DNA from: Bradysia coprophila
Taxonomy: Eukaryota > Arthropoda > Insecta > Diptera > Sciaridae
Direction: 5' to 3'
Assembly: GCF_014529535.1 (NCBI RefSeq)
Contig: NW_023503474.1
Location: forward strand, 186,001 to 250,000
DNA length: 64,000 bases
Positions 1 to 13,332 of this stretch are shown piece by piece. The first letter of the stretch is position 1. Every line of letters starts with the position of its first letter. Made by a program: the position numbers and the translations under genes. The notes under the pieces are model-generated. The model ran no database searches. It saw only the letters and a list, made by a program, of their open reading frames with translations, and was not told the DNA's origin.

Positions 1-493
1 CGAAATTTTGGTGATTTACCATGATACAAAAATCCACTTTTTGAAATGCAATATCTCGGCCAAATCTTAACCGTTTTTCACGTGTCATATCTCGTTGAAC
101 TCGTATGGATGCCTAGATTCCAACATTGCCATAACTCAACATTGGAGTCAAAAAGTTGCTTGAAATAGCAAGGTTCTAAAGAAGCAGGTTAAGACGCTTC
201 TGAGTTGATCACGAAGGCGGGTGACAAACAAATTTTGACAAATAGATACATTTTGTTGAACACACTCATTACAGATTGTCTGAAATGTCCAAGGTTCTGA
301 AAGAACAGGTTCCACTCTGAGTTGATCACGAAGTTTGTATGAAAAATGCAACTTAACAAAAACAAAATTTAAGTCGATTTCAAACAATCTACAATGAGTG
401 TGTTCAACAAAATGTATCTATTTGTCAAAATGTGTGTGCCATCTGTCTTCGTGGGTGTCAAGTTGACAAGCCACAATTAACTTCAACGTGTTA

Positions 494-861
494 AGAGCGC
501 TCACCCCTTGGCAAATTTTTAGCCTACATTTGTGCGCAAAAATATTCTTTTTTTTATGATTTCTCTTAACCAAAAAATTTTTAAAAAAATAATTAAAATG
601 ATTCAAGCATGCAGTGCTACTTCTAAGGGAAATTTTGGTTTGTTAGTCAAAACTTTATCTACTGGGAGAAAACATTGTTTCTCCAAGTGGGATAAGTTAT
701 TCACCTCAAACCAATTTTTCCTTTTAAAGTAACACATTTTTGCATGCTTGAATGATTTTACTTTTTCAAAAAAAAGTTTTTGGTTCAGAGAAATCATCAA
801 AAAAACGAATATTTTTGCGCACAAATGTAGGCTAAAAAATTGCCAAGGGGTAAGCGCTCTA
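494..861. mobile_element. MITE-like inverted-repeat element (copy 1)
   Basis: The ends gagcgctcaccccttggcaa and its near-perfect reverse complement at 842-861 form arms of roughly 60 bp that continue through a shared gcctacatttgtgcgcaaaa stretch. The same element is at 17,622-17,989, and a diverged relative with the same inner arms is at 40,258-40,495. Short open frames on both strands here are by-products of the arms. No transposase is present. Confidence 0.8.
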
Positions 862-3800
862 ACCAATTTTGCAATTTTGACCTGTTTACGCTACTTTAAA
901 AAGGATAAAGTGGTTTATTATCCCCTTAAGAGTCAATTCGCCAAAACTTCGAACAGCTTATAAGGAATCGGGATTCAAGCCGACGGCGATCCAAACGAGC
1001 TATGGCTCAAATGAGTCGTCGTTCAATTCTAATAATATCGTGGAACAACTTTTTTACCGAAAAAATTTTGTTGGGCTGTCATGGCCCTTAGAAAAATTTT
1101 CTTCGAAGTGGTCGCGAAAATCGTTTTTTATCAATTACTCCAACATACAAAAAGTGAATAATGTCAAATTGTGCACTTTTATGAAGGTCAATGAGCTAAA
1201 TATTATTGACCAACAAACGCCCATGTTCGGCCCACCCAGCCGCCGCAACAAGTGAAAAACCTCGAGAAAACAGAAAATTTTGATTTTTGAAAACAATTTT
1301 GAGGTCAATTTACTATTTTCAAATAATTGATGAAGTAAAATTTTAGAATTTTGGTTCGTTTCGTCAGTCTGTCATCTACAAAAAAATTCTATGAGACATC
1401 TTCAGGCTGTATCAAGTTAGTTTTACTTACTATTATCTCATAAACCTATAAATAATAAAATTCGCTCGAAAAAACGTTATTTTGGGAACTTTAAAGTTCG
1501 ATGATTCTCCAAAATTTGATGGGTTGAGACACATTGTGGAAAATCAACTCCATTTCTAACTGGGACGGAGGGTATGGTCGAGTGGGGTGTCAATGTATAG
1601 GGCTTGAAGTAAGCTACAAAACTCCGGGTTAGAGCTTCCTGCTACTAACTTTCCCAGCCGCCCAGAGCCCTTCAAGAAGGTACAGGTACATAAACCACTG
1701 AAGGTGGTTCAAAACCGCAAAAACACAGAGTATAAATTTTTGGGGAGAGATGACATTTCTACACGGTCAATATCGTCAAGAACGATATCGACCGTGTAGA
1801 AATGTCCCACCACCAAATTGTAGGCGAATTGGGGTGAAGTCTTAGAAGAAGAAACATTTTTGGGTTTCTTAATACTCTAAAATTTTATTCTGAATATATT
1901 TTGATTCTCTGTAGTGCTACTTTCAATGAAATATTTCTGTTTTCGATTATTTATTTAACTTTGGATTATTTTCTTAAAATATTTTTCTTCTTTTTCCTGG
2001 AATATATCCATTTCAATCTTTGCATATTAAATGAAATGTTTCATATTTTCATCGGATTATTTTTTTAGTCGTTTTCTGTATAATACTCTTTTGATTATTA
2101 CAATACACACTCTTGTGCTTCAACTTTTTCTTTTTTGATAAATGCGCCTCTCTTTAGATTATCTGTGTCTTATTTGGTGTCCCTTCATATATGCATACTT
2201 TCAGGCGGTTTCATTTCAACGTTTTCGTTCCGATAAAATTGTGTATATTTTCAGCAAAAGAACGTTTATAAAATAGAAGAGTACGAATTAAATATGAATC
2301 AGTCTTTTCGAAACGATTTGTTGTCTTCAAATAAAATGATGTGTTATTACGTGGTTGTTGTTTATAAAATTGTGTACGCGAGTGTATGGGGCGCGGGTGT
2401 TTGAATTATATCTTTCAAAATATTTTGTTTGCTCCCAGTATGTTCAACGGTCATTTCGCTGTAAACTCCGTCTTCCTTCGTTAAGCTCGTTGTGTGTTAA
2501 AATAAGATTGAAAACATTCTTCCATTGCTTAAGAGCAAGTCTATGTGGTACTACATTGGTATGTTTCATCGCACTTGTTCTCATACATTTATGCTGGAAT
2601 TTACATTTTAGTATTAAACTGCGTTTCTGTTCTCGCTGTATGAGTTAAAATATGCAATACAAACAATCCTAAGCGGTAGCTCATATCACTAAAGCCTCCA
2701 AATTTGACAATTGTCAATTCAGTGTTCATGCTAGTATCAGTGCTGCGCTGGTGTCTAAGAATCTGCTTTTTGGCTTACCTTCAGCACAAATAATAGCAAC
2801 GCACTTTAGTGGTACTCTAAATAGGATTCTGAATCTTGACAGTGTGTCATACAACTGGAAAACACTGTAAAAAACCATTTCATTCAAAATAGTACTCTAT
2901 TTGGCAGCTGTCACTACTTTCACTTTTACTTGAAGTGTGTTGATCATAGGAATTTGAGCACCACGTGAAGTTAGCGCCACCTGTTCATAATTTCTGTAAT
3001 TTTTTTTATTTTTGTTGAACTTCGTTGCGCGTTCCCAGTGGTTTTACACCAGCTGTTGCTAATTCTGTATAGTATGGGTCAACCATTGGGATAGGAGGAC
3101 ATTGAGGACATTCGATATTTTTAACGTTGCGAATTGGCAACGGACTAGAAGATCATATGAGTGAGTGTTACATAGAAAGCGAATGAAGTAAAAATCGTAA
3201 AAATCGTAAAAATCGTAAGTAAGTTAGTTTCGTAAACTTTTGACATTTAATATATGGGAGAAATGTCAAAAGTTCACGAAATTGCCATTACTTACGAACT
3301 TTACGAACAATTTTCTCGTAGAGGCTCGAGCAACTAGAAGAAAAAACCTGGTACATTTTATTAAATAATTCGAGAATGAAGAGAAAGGTTCGTGTAAAAC
3401 TGTTTGTATTGCAGGGTCCGTCTGGTCGATAACTTATTTCATCGTAATTCACTGTGTGGTAAGTAACAAAAATTGTTAATGATTTAATATAAATTCCCGT
3501 GTCGGTTTCGACTTTTCTAATTTTGGTGATCAATTTAAACGTTGGAATTCGCATAGTTCGTTCGTTTGTTATACTTTCAGTTTCTTTTTACTTCAGGAAT
3601 TTCATCGAACAAACTATTTGCTAGGAATATCGTTTAGTTTCTATTAGGTATTCCAGAGATACCATTTTTAAATTCTCTATTTTTTCAGTAAATTACTTAT
3701 CTATCATTCAAATTTAAAGTCAAAATAGTTGATGTTATTTATGTCCGCACGATTACAGTCAAGCTACTACGCGTAGATCTGCATTAAGTTGACTATCTTA

Positions 3801-6090
3801 TAAGATTACGAAAAGAAAATGACAAACTGCAAGAACAATTCAAGTGAAATGAATTCTTGAAGACTCAACACGATGGTGGTTGAACTAGAAGTAAGCCGAG
3901 GCAAAGACAACGAATTGCACCAGTCACATTTAAGCCATATGTCGGCACATTTGATTATGCAGTTTCCAAATGTGAAGTGCGTTTTGTTGTAGGTGCGAGG
4001 TAACGATGGAATGTGCCATTGGATGAAGTGACTTTTCACATTTGAAGCAAATGTTAAATCATGATGAAAGAAAGAAAAAGCGGCAAAACTTCACGAAAAA
4101 TCGATGATCTGCATGAAACGAGCTGTTGATCCCTGCTCACCCAATCGACAATTTTTCAAGGCTGATTGCAAGCGATTTGAATAGTCGTAATAAGAAATTG
4201 CTAACTGGTAGAGATTGACTTGCTTACACTGATAGTTCATAAACTGTTAAATCGAATGCAATTCTTGTTGGCGGATCCGAACATCGGGAAGTTCCATCGA
4301 CTGTTAATTCACTTCCGGCGGAAGTTCGTCGACTGTTAATTCACGTGCAAGTCTTGTGGCCGGAACCGGACATCGTTCCAGCGCTGGTGGTCATAAATTG
4401 TATGAATATCGATTCTATCCGTAAATTGACGAACTCAATTGGTAGGATTGATGAATGAAACGAGACGTTTGAAACAAACGACGATTTATTCATTCGCTGG
4501 CGTGTGAGATTTTTTTATGAATTTAGTTTTGAATTATGTGAAAAAATTGTAGGTGAGCAATACGTGGAAGCGAAAATTAAGAAGAAAAGAATTTTGGACT
4601 TTAGGAGTGTCCATAATGACTCAATCCTGTGCCAGTATGGAAATATGAATTGGCGTACAATTTGAAAAATAAACGCACAATACGCGGATTAAACCAACAT
4701 TTGAATCACGAGCACTTGGTAGAATATATTACTGCACTCTGCACCTTTAAATCAAATGGTTATCATAATTCTGATTTCACTGTTGTGAAATGTTTAAACT
4801 ACTAATCAGCTGGAACATGCTTGAGACGAAAAGTATTTAAAAAATAATTTCGTTTTGGTTTTTCCGAGGATTTGAGCGATTCTGTTTATGAACAGTGCGG
4901 GTATTTCCAGTGCTGACAAAAGGATATTTTCTCCATTTCATATCGAGCGCCATTCAATGGCTATTTCAAAGACTAAGCTGATACAGAAGTCATCAGTGCC
5001 TATCATCGTGAAAATGTTTTCACGAATTTCTCAAATTTTCGCGATTTTCTCAAATTTTCACAAAAAAACTTTCTGCGAAAATTCACCAGTCATGGTGGTT
5101 GATTGTACCAGTTTGACCGAAAATGACGAAAATGTCCATACCTTGAAACAACTCGTGGAGTTTTTTTGTTGTAAATACTTTCAGTGGATTGTGGATATGG
5201 TTATGCATTAACGAACAAACGCTTTTGAATTTGATAATTTGCATTTTCTATTACTTTGAAATAATTTAAGGAATTGTTTATAGTTCTAATAGTGACTAGC
5301 AAATTTATATGAATAATTATGATGAATTGTTGACAATTCCCACACCTCCCCTGGTTAAAGAAATATTTTCATTTTTCTTTCAATTCGCTAAATCATTGCA
5401 TGCTCTACATCAACATAAGGAAATTGTATTAGCATTGACTGTAATCGAAACGGTATGTTCTACTTCTACATTCATTATCTTTGCTGTAAATTTTGATTAA
5501 ATTTCTATCTTACACAATTGTACACATTAACAATTAAAAATGATTATGATTAAGATGCCATTGTGTTTGTGTGTTTGTCGTAACAGGTACTTTATAAAGC
5601 TGTACAATTACAATATTCTATTATCAATAAATAAATTTTTCAAAATATATTTCAATTTCAATTTCCTTCAATTACAATTTTGTTTCATCGTTTTGGTTCG
5701 GTACTTTGTTGTTGCTTTTTCCTTGCGGTTTGAATAAAATATTTTCTTAAATAAATTTTTAACTAACTTGTTTGCCTATCATTTTGACCGATTAAAGCTA
5801 AATTATTTTCCATTCGGGGAATTCCCTTTAAAATTGTGCCATTAGTCTTCTCTCTTCACAATTGCAAGTATAGATTGAGTCAGGAATTTTACGTCATCCG
5901 GCGCAAAATTTGAATTCACCACAAAAATAAGTCTCTAAATTAATTCCAAACGAATATCTCAATCAAAACTCTCTGTAGAAAACTGTAGATGTAGAAGGTG
6001 CCAATTTCTGTACTTCTAATAAATTAGGCCCTGTAGGAAATTATAACATTCGGAAAATGTTTCATTTTCAGTGGAAATGACAGTGTTCGT
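862..6090. other. Non-coding repeat-rich stretch, copy 1
   Basis: I see no convincing gene here or in the matching 17,990-23,220. Open frames are short and lack recognisable domains. Contents include a perfect-stem hairpin at 1,752-1,806, a fragment at about 2,665-2,960 related to the repeats at 31,022-31,160 and 46,847-46,975 (shared gtactctatttggcagct), an inverted repeat around cgtaaacttttgacattt at 3,230-3,290, and AT-rich DNA with many stops at 4,400-5,700. Confidence 0.7.
1752..1806. repeat. Long hairpin (copy at 18,881-18,935)
   Basis: The sequence gacatttctacacggtc at the left is the exact complement of gaccgtgtagaaatgtc at the right. The arms extend to about 25 bp around a few central bases. 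The identical hairpin is in the second block. It is probably the remnant of a foldback or MITE insertion. Confidence 0.8.
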
Positions 6091-6099
6091 TCAATACAC

Positions 6100-6655
6100 C
6101 TCACTTCAGGTTCAAGTGACTTGACTTCAGGCTCAAGTCCACTGACTTCAGATTCAAGTCCACTGACTTCAGATTCAAGTCCACTGACTTCAGATTCAAG
6201 TCCACTGACTTCAGATTCAAGTCACCTGGCTTCAGGTTGAAGCACGGGCTGGACACTCTATGAATAGCAGCATTTAAAAAATGAAGAGTTGCGTGAATAG
6301 TGTCGGGCCCGTGGGTTGAAGTGGCCTGACATCAGGTCGAAGTGACCTGACTTCAGGTTCAAGTGACCTGACTTCAGGTTCAAGTGACCTGACTTCAGGT
6401 TTTAGTGACCTGACTTCAGGCTCAAGTCCACTGACTTCAGATTCAAGTCCTCTGACTTCAGGTTCATCTCCTCTGACTTCAGATTCATCTCCTCTGACTT
6501 CAGAATCATATCCTCTGACTTCAGACTCAAGTCCCCTGACTTCAGATTCAAGTCCCCTGAATTCAGGTTCGAGTCACGCTGACTTCAGGTCTTAACGTGA
6601 CGCTGACTTTTCAAGTTCAAGTCACGCTGACAATCAGTTCAAGTGAACCTGACTT
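6100..6655. repeat. 18-bp minisatellite, copy 1
   Basis: About 25 tandem units of a degenerate 18-mer built on ctgacttcag(g/a)ttcaagtcc, interrupted by about 85 bp near 6,240-6,325. It lies just downstream of the SLC38 stop codon (minus strand). Copy 1 becomes indel-rich inside this array, from about 6,570. Confidence 0.9.
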
Positions 6656-6796
6656 CGTTTACTTCAACAGTGGCCTAGAAATATCAATTGGACGAAAGGT
6701 TCCACATGTTTTCAGCGAGTAAGACAAAAAAAAATCTTTTCCCAAATTAAACAAAAATCCTGGCATATTGTGAACTGTTCACGCAAATCCACCATT

Positions 6797-9416
6797 TTAC
6801 GTAGCGAGTTTTCATTGGTTGTGAAACAATCTCGATTTATTGACACTGGGCTGATAATCGTCGTAACTTTTATCAGTAACCAAGGTCATATGTTTGATTT
6901 AGCAATCGCCTAATAATCCTGGAAGTAAACAGGCCCCCGGCATTGTAAGCAATGGGTACCAAGGAAAACACACGCCGACAGCTGAAGCTTCTCTCTACTA
7001 GTCCATGAATGTGGCTCCATTTGAATGTAAGACCAAACCGGGTAATTGTAGGCCAATGATTTGACGCAGCAACCCCTTCCAAATGAAAAATAATTTAAAA
7101 ATTTCGAACCCCCGAACTTTGATTGTTTTTCATTTTGACAACATTTAGTTCAAGAATGGTCAAAATTCCGTCTCGTGAAATGAGAACGCAGTCAAAACAA
7201 TGGCCGAAAGGTGATGCCTACAGAATGTTCGTCATCGTCTTCTCCTTTTTCTTGCGTGGATCACGTTCTTTTGTCCAACGTCGATGATCGATGGCCCCTC
7301 GCTCGCGAGGATCTGAGCTTTTACGATCTGAAAAATGTTTCGAGTGTAGACTTGATCTGAATGCATCTTTTGACAAAAAACATTCCGATTTTAGTGAAAT
7401 GATCGTCAGGGACATGGGTAAACTGAACCTGGCTTGTGAACCACTGCCATGACATTGTTCTTGCTTGTTTTTCCTTGCTTAGTTCACAAAATACTAAGAT
7501 TGTCAGGCTCTTTCTCTCTGGTAATGTAAAGAGCTGCCGCATCGAAATTTCAAATTCAAATTGAATCGTGAACACAAAAAAAAACGTTCAGGATGAACAG
7601 CAGCGATTAGATGATCCCCATTTTACCCAAGTATGAATACGGGCGTAAGTTTGCGAGAATATCACAATGAATTTGAAATTGGCTATGCAGAGCCACTTTA
7701 ACGCTGTTTATATTGCTAGGAATGGTCCGAAAGGTTGCAAATATTGGCAAGAGTGACTGCAAAGGTCAGATGATTTTATGCTCGTTTTCAAGCTCAAGTG
7801 CCTGCAAGTGGTAGTCATTTCTCATTAGTGAACAGAACAAAAATTTACAATTTTCCCCTCAACTCTCCTAAAAAAATTTTTAACCAAAAAAGAGCAGTCA
7901 TAAGCAATCTAAAGCGAAATATCTATTTTCTCACTCGTTAAGAAGATAAAAAACACATAAATACCATCGCAACCCCATCGTCATACATGCACGTATGAGT
8001 TGAATTGAAAATGTTATAGGTTTAAGAGACTCTTTTTATGGTATTTTTCGATTTAAATGTTAATTTCGCTTGAAGTACGTACCTCTCTGGAAACGAAAAA
8101 TTCAATCGGAATGTTAATAGAATCGATATCGAAAACAGAATTCTGGAGAAATTCATTAAGTTCAATCGTCAGCAGTAGTTCTCTAAAAGAATCACCTGAA
8201 AGAATCGGAGTTTCCTTTGTTGAAGGCAAATTCATCGTCTCGACTAATTGGATGTATCTAACTACAACCTTGCGCACAGAGCACGGAATGTTGCATAGCC
8301 ATCAGCAAATGGCCAAATAATGCAGGCGACAACAGAATGCCAAAACCAATTGAAATGTGGGGCGTCCACCTTTTCCAACGCTCCAACGAGGCATCGCGCA
8401 TCGATTGCTATACGAAGGAATGTGTTGTGGTGGCCACATGAAGGCTGTGTGTTTATTATGTAAGAAATTGAGACTGTCGTCTTTCTGGTGAGGTTTTTTT
8501 GGTCAACAGAATTTACATACCGAAAGGCCATGATGGGCCTTTGTCGAGGAATCAATCGATGTGGGCCAAAGCGCCAGGACTCCGGGTGTGTCATGGTCTG
8601 AGGAAAAATGAGAAAAGAATGTATGACATTAGGGGGGGATTCATGTCTTAGGTTTTATAGTACATAGATAGACAATACGAGAATAAATGAGAATTTTCAC
8701 TTTCTCTTACGATTCACATGTAGAGTTGTACGTATACAAAATGACATGGTCAATTTTTGTATTGTGTCTTTCAAGCGGCCGTTCTGACTTATAGATAATC
8801 TCGAATAGACCGAATGCGGTCTCAAACTGTCGTTCACATATTCGTCATAATCACTATGAAAATGTGTATGTTGGGTTTAGAGACCTCCAAAAGGTCAATA
8901 ATGTCAGCTCGAAAGAAAGGGGAACTGGTTCTGTAAATCAAGGGACGAGTTGCCGATTATTCTCGAAAGCATTCCGTAACTTGACAGTTATATGGGATTT
9001 TATATCATGAAACTGTCAAAGTACGGAATTCTTAGCGTTACGAAAGCTACTATAAATCTACGCCCCTGACCAAAATCTTCGTCTCGGGAATTGGCTGTTT
9101 TAGATCGAAATTTTAGTTAAATAAAGTTAAAGTGTTTATGATACTTACACAAGATATAGTCTCCGAGATAAATTTGGCATAACCGCAAACAAGACTGAAT
9201 ACAACGCACGCTAGACTGAGAAGCTGGCTCGAGCCAAATCGACTGAAACATTTTTGTAGCAAAACACAGTGGTTATGACAACGCAAAACGGATTACACAC
9301 AAACACCACACCAAATCTAACGATGCCCCAGTCGATTTTCCAACGAACGGAATGGTAAACGGATTAGCACCTTGTACAGCGTGTCGCCAAACCACAACGT
9401 TATAACGATATCATGG
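6797..9416 (-). pseudogene. Broken 3' half of SLC38-type amino acid transporter (duplicate)
   Basis: This is the counterpart of exons 5-10 of the intact gene at 23,910-37,063. Every exon can be recognised on the minus strand (for example the THPESWRF and GYATFRAL pieces around 8,270-8,590), but small insertions break the frame in each one, and the upstream exons are absent because the block ends at 12,401. As written it cannot encode a transporter. The indels fall in introns and exons alike and are mostly single-base insertions, which fits raw long-read error better than neutral decay. The alternatives are a young pseudogene or an unpolished second haplotype. Confidence 0.85.
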
Positions 9417-10368
9417 CTGGGAATGGGAATTTTATTAATATAAATAAGAGAAACGAATTAATAGGAAGCAAATGATGATAAAACGGACGAAAAAATCTTT
9501 ATTGAGTGGTGTTAAAAGGATAGTAAAGTGAAATGGAAAAATGAACGAAAATATTTGAATATTTTATGTAGAGCACATGCATTCCAACACAATAGTGCGA
9601 AAGGACGACAGACGAGGAAACAAAACTGTGAAAAATGGAAAAATCTGAATTCGAAAATCAACAGATCAATATACAGACAACATTTTACTGGTTCAGCAAT
9701 AATTATATCGAAGAAAGAATCGTTTTACGATGCATAAACTTAAAGGGGCACCCTCAAGAATTCTGCTCCATTTTGGTAAATTCTCGATGTATTCAACTTT
9801 TACCAGTAAAAATACGTTTGAGATTCAGATGAAAGAAAATTGTTTTGAACTGTTTTTGAGTTGAACAGTTGTTTTTGGGTCAGGAAGCGTTTTGAACTTT
9901 TGCCTTTATTAAGCATTTATACAACTGTTTTCGATTGAATGTACGACTGTACACTCAGCCAAATTGAATTGGGAATAGTTATTTGTTTACCGAGGTGGAA
10001 AACAGGAAATTCGCAGATGAGGTCAAAATAGTTTTACTGCCCACACAATATGATATATATATTTTCTGGTATCGTGTGTTGATAAACCGTTTCTATTCAC
10101 GAAACGAAAGCGTCATATTCGTTAAAAAAAATGACAACAAAGCATATGAAAATTCTATTTCTTCCCAACGACACTGGAAGAGAAGTGTTGAGCAAGGTAG
10201 AAATTTTTCTCCGCCCCATGAACTGTCATGATGGCAAAACGTCAAACAAAACTCCAATTATTCAATTTTCATGGTCTTATGAGAAAATAGGTTGATCACA
10301 ACTCACGCATGACAAGGAGTTCAAACGCAGGCGAAGAATGAATAGTAAATTTACTTACTTTTGCTGAA

Positions 10369-10545
10369 GCGGAATGGTGTTGGTTTGAGGGGGTTGTTTC
10401 CTGAGATTTACCCTAAAACTTATTTTCTGTTTGATAGTATAATTGTTTATTTTCGTTTGCGTGTAACAGATATTGAATCTAAGCTTATCTGGGTTTTGAA
10501 GGTCTTATATGTAGTTGATTTAGTTTGTTTGCTATGTTTTGAAAT
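10369..10545. other. Insertion present only in block copy 1
   Basis: Copy 1 reads tttgctgaagcggaatgg and then roughly 180 extra bases before returning to gaaatttcgaaagcctttg. Copy 2 joins the two flanks directly near 27,321. I see no obvious terminal repeats. It is a true structural difference between the copies, not read noise. Confidence 0.8.
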
Positions 10546-10944
10546 TTCGAAAGCCTTTGTTGTGAAAACGTGGATATTGGGATTATCATCCAAGTGACTT
10601 GTGGCCAGAGCGTAGGTCAATTTCCAAAAGTTTTCTTACGCCTGAACAAATAACTATTCACAACACAAGGCGAAGAAAAAACACATTTTCTCACCTCAGC
10701 TGAAATTAGCTACTTTGAAAAAGAAAAAGAAAAATGACTTGTAGCAAATGAGGGGCAACACTGAACTTCGCGAGCCTTTGTTTATAAAAAAAGTTATGTT
10801 GATCTCGTTAAAAAAAAAATTTTGGAAAGACGCTCTGGCCACAAACGACACCCATTGAAAATCAAAATTTACTTTTTTTCCCTCGCCGAACTAAATAAAA
10901 TATTTCATGGTGTGAATTAATTTCTCGACTCAAAATGTACTTGG

Positions 10945-11206
10945 CCTAAGAGTAATTATACCTAAGAGGAAATTCGACCAAAATTATGTAAAATATGGGT
11001 CCCAAACTTGAATACAGAAATGTTTATTGTATGTGTTTGGGCCTCAATAATTAAGTGGCAAATTGAACTATCAAAAACGTCAACATACATTGTATGTTGT
11101 GTAAAAATTGTACGAAATGTGTTATTGTGTTTATACAAACTGATTGTTGGAACCACTATTTTCAGTCCGTACAAATTACCTCTCTAAGGTTATATTAACT
11201 CTTAGG
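10945..11206. mobile_element. MITE with 33-bp terminal inverted repeats (copy 1)
   Basis: It starts cctaagagtaattatacc and ends with the inverted equivalent ending actcttagg. The same element is at 27,711-27,964, where the arms are cleaner, and a related piece is at about 43,605-43,745. Confidence 0.8.
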
Positions 11207-12426
11207 ATTTGCGAAATGACATTTTGTTTATGTCAAATACGTTTCAATTTGCACAATGGCTAACCTCAATCGAACCAAAAAAAGGATTGGGGTGTGAGGA
11301 TGCCACACAATTTTCATAACATTTCAAGGGGCGGCTCTGTGAACGAAACATCTTTTGAGGTTAACTTTGGTGAAATTGACAAACTTAGTTGACACTTTAC
11401 AGCCAGAAGAAACCGGCTATTTGACAGCTGATGTATTTCGGTGGTGAATTTTCTCTCCCAAATTGTCGTAACCCTTTTTCAAAAAATGAATTTAACAATT
11501 AATGGCTTGAAGTTTCGTGAAAACACGTGAAAATTGATTTGTTCACTTCTGAGAAAAAGTAGAAAATTCTATTTAAACTCGCAAAAAGAGCAAGGTCTAA
11601 GCGACGCAGAGGGAAGGAGAGCGCCTAAATGCGCTCGATCGGATTTTGTAATTTTATTTTTTTTTTTTTTTTTTTTTTCACACGCACACATCAACAAAAA
11701 ACTATTGCAGTTGGTAATGTACATTAATAGCGAGGTTGAATGTAACGTATATAAAATGGTTCAGTTAACATTCCTGTGCACTGGTGCCATTTTTCGATGC
11801 TAACATTTTTATTCTCGTTTTTCATGATTTTTACTGACAACGTGCCATACACATACATATATTCACTTTTATGAATTGGTGCCTGCACGGCTATTTATTT
11901 AGCCATTGCTAGAACAGCTGACTAATTCGCGTTGCGAAAATTAATGAATATCAAGCAAAAGGAAAAGTCAATCTTCGTCTCCGACATTATTAATCAGATG
12001 TAATTAATGCGACATTATGAATTGGCCCTCATCAAATTAATGTGAAACAATGGTTCCATCGATTAATTCATGTCTTATCGTTGGGTAAAAACGATGGAGG
12101 CTTACACCCATCACGAAGAAGACGTTACCTATCGATTATACGATAATTAACGCAACGAAATTGGAAGCTTATCTCAACCGTTTAATTGGCATCATGATAT
12201 ATGAATAGAAATTAATATTACGATTGGAGAATGGGGGCAGCGTAAGGTTGCCGACTGGGAATGCTATTATATCGTCCAATTGAAATGCGGACTTTTTCAC
12301 ATGGATGGATATTCAAATAAACTAGCATGATCGAAACACGCGTTATCGTGGCGTGCTATTTTCTTTTGTTTTGAAAACAATGGCGCATGGTAATTGGCAG
12401 TTGAGTTAACAAGCACCCATTATTAC

Positions 12427-13332
12427 CTCTGAATACAGTCTTGGCTGATGCTTTTCCCGTGGTTCAATAATGATCACAAAATCACGATCCATGTCGGTTG
12501 TTTGTCCGACAATTCTACGGTAGCCTTCTGCCAGTCATCATTTTCGAACGTAGTTGCTTCAGATTTCTCTACGGTCACTGTATGTGTGGACTAACAACGG
12601 ACTTAATTCCACCTTGGACGGAAACTTCCACTCTCATCGACAAAGGTGCTGGTGATGACGATGAGAACTTCATGTTCCTAATATCCATCGCTTGGGGATC
12701 GGTTTCATTGGCAGAAATGTAACGCGGTGCAATTGTCGTTGGTATATAGAAGCGAATGTTATTTGTTCCGGGTTCTTTTTTACTTCTGTAACGTATTCGA
12801 TGGTAACCTTCACGCGAGCGCCTGGTCGCAAACTACCAACTCGAAGCTGAACAATGAAACCGTTATAGATTTGATCAAGTCAAGTTCAAAGTGTTTACTC
12901 ACTTTGAACATATCAGCTTTAATCTCCTCTCCCAGGAACGCTGTCGTTCTATTCGCCACTGCCTGATCATACGTCCGTTGTGCTTCCTCTTTGGGTTTCA
13001 CTACGCCCTTAAACATTTCATTTTTTGTCGTTAGCTACACGAGACTGTACTATACTGACAACAACATACTTTGATCATTCTGTCATCCAGCTCCACTCGA
13101 AAATTGGTCACCGCTCCATCCGGATCAATTGGAAAGTAATAAATAGCCTCAATCGGCTGCTCTTCCTGTTCATATAGTTTTGGGTTATTTCCACTTGCGC
13201 CACAGCATGCGCACCAATGCTCACATACACAGATAGCAATGGAATTGGAGAGACTTCAGGATGAGCTGCATCCACCATTGACACTAGGCCACAGGAAATA
13301 TTTTTGTATTCTCCGAAGCTATTCGTAAACAT
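12427..13332 (-). pseudogene. 5' half of a VWA5A-like gene (VIT domain), cut off at the block junction
   Basis: Three exons read on the minus strand: 13,332-13,070, 13,034-12,903 and 12,846-12,427, with GT-AG junctions. The first carries CGLVS and then the start of a VIT domain (IEAIYYFPIDPDG). The second has the VIT hallmark FKGVVKPKEEAQRTYDQAV. The third continues with SLRPGARVKVTIEYV and NIRFYIPTTIAPRY and ends at HQPRLYSE before a gtaata donor. At least three one-base frameshifts interrupt it (after QNY in exon 1, in the t-run near 12,775, and near 12,588). The next exon should encode the MIDAS part of the von Willebrand A domain, but only 25 bp into the intron the sequence switches into the 12.4 kb block. 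VWA5A proteins combine VIT and VWA domains. Their role in insects is not established. Confidence 0.8.

Larger units (their letters stand above)
1..12401 (+). repeat. 12.4 kb duplicated block, copy 1
   Basis: This block matches 17,129-29,077 in direct orientation, offset 17,128-17,129 over the first 6.5 kb with only isolated one-base length differences, mostly in homopolymers. From about 6,570, inside the 18-bp minisatellite, to 12,401 it carries frequent one- to two-base indels relative to copy 2, with a net gain in length, plus one clean insertion at about 10,369-10,545. Homology stops at 12,401 after a shared ggcagt. The left limit is the window edge, so the true unit may be longer. It contains broken 3' exons of an SLC38 transporter and no intact gene. 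I infer either a recent segmental duplication or an uncollapsed haplotype with an unpolished right half. Confidence 0.95.

Noticed and set aside
148..387. 79-codon frame in both blocks with an internal LRDQLR duplication
   Set aside because: It follows a short duplicated DNA motif (tctgagttgatcacgaag) that also occurs dispersed near 42,055 and 47,545, so it is repeat DNA, not a gene.
4888..5211. 107-codon frame (also at 22,018-22,341)
   Set aside because: Present in both blocks only because they are duplicates; no recognisable domain and low-complexity interior.
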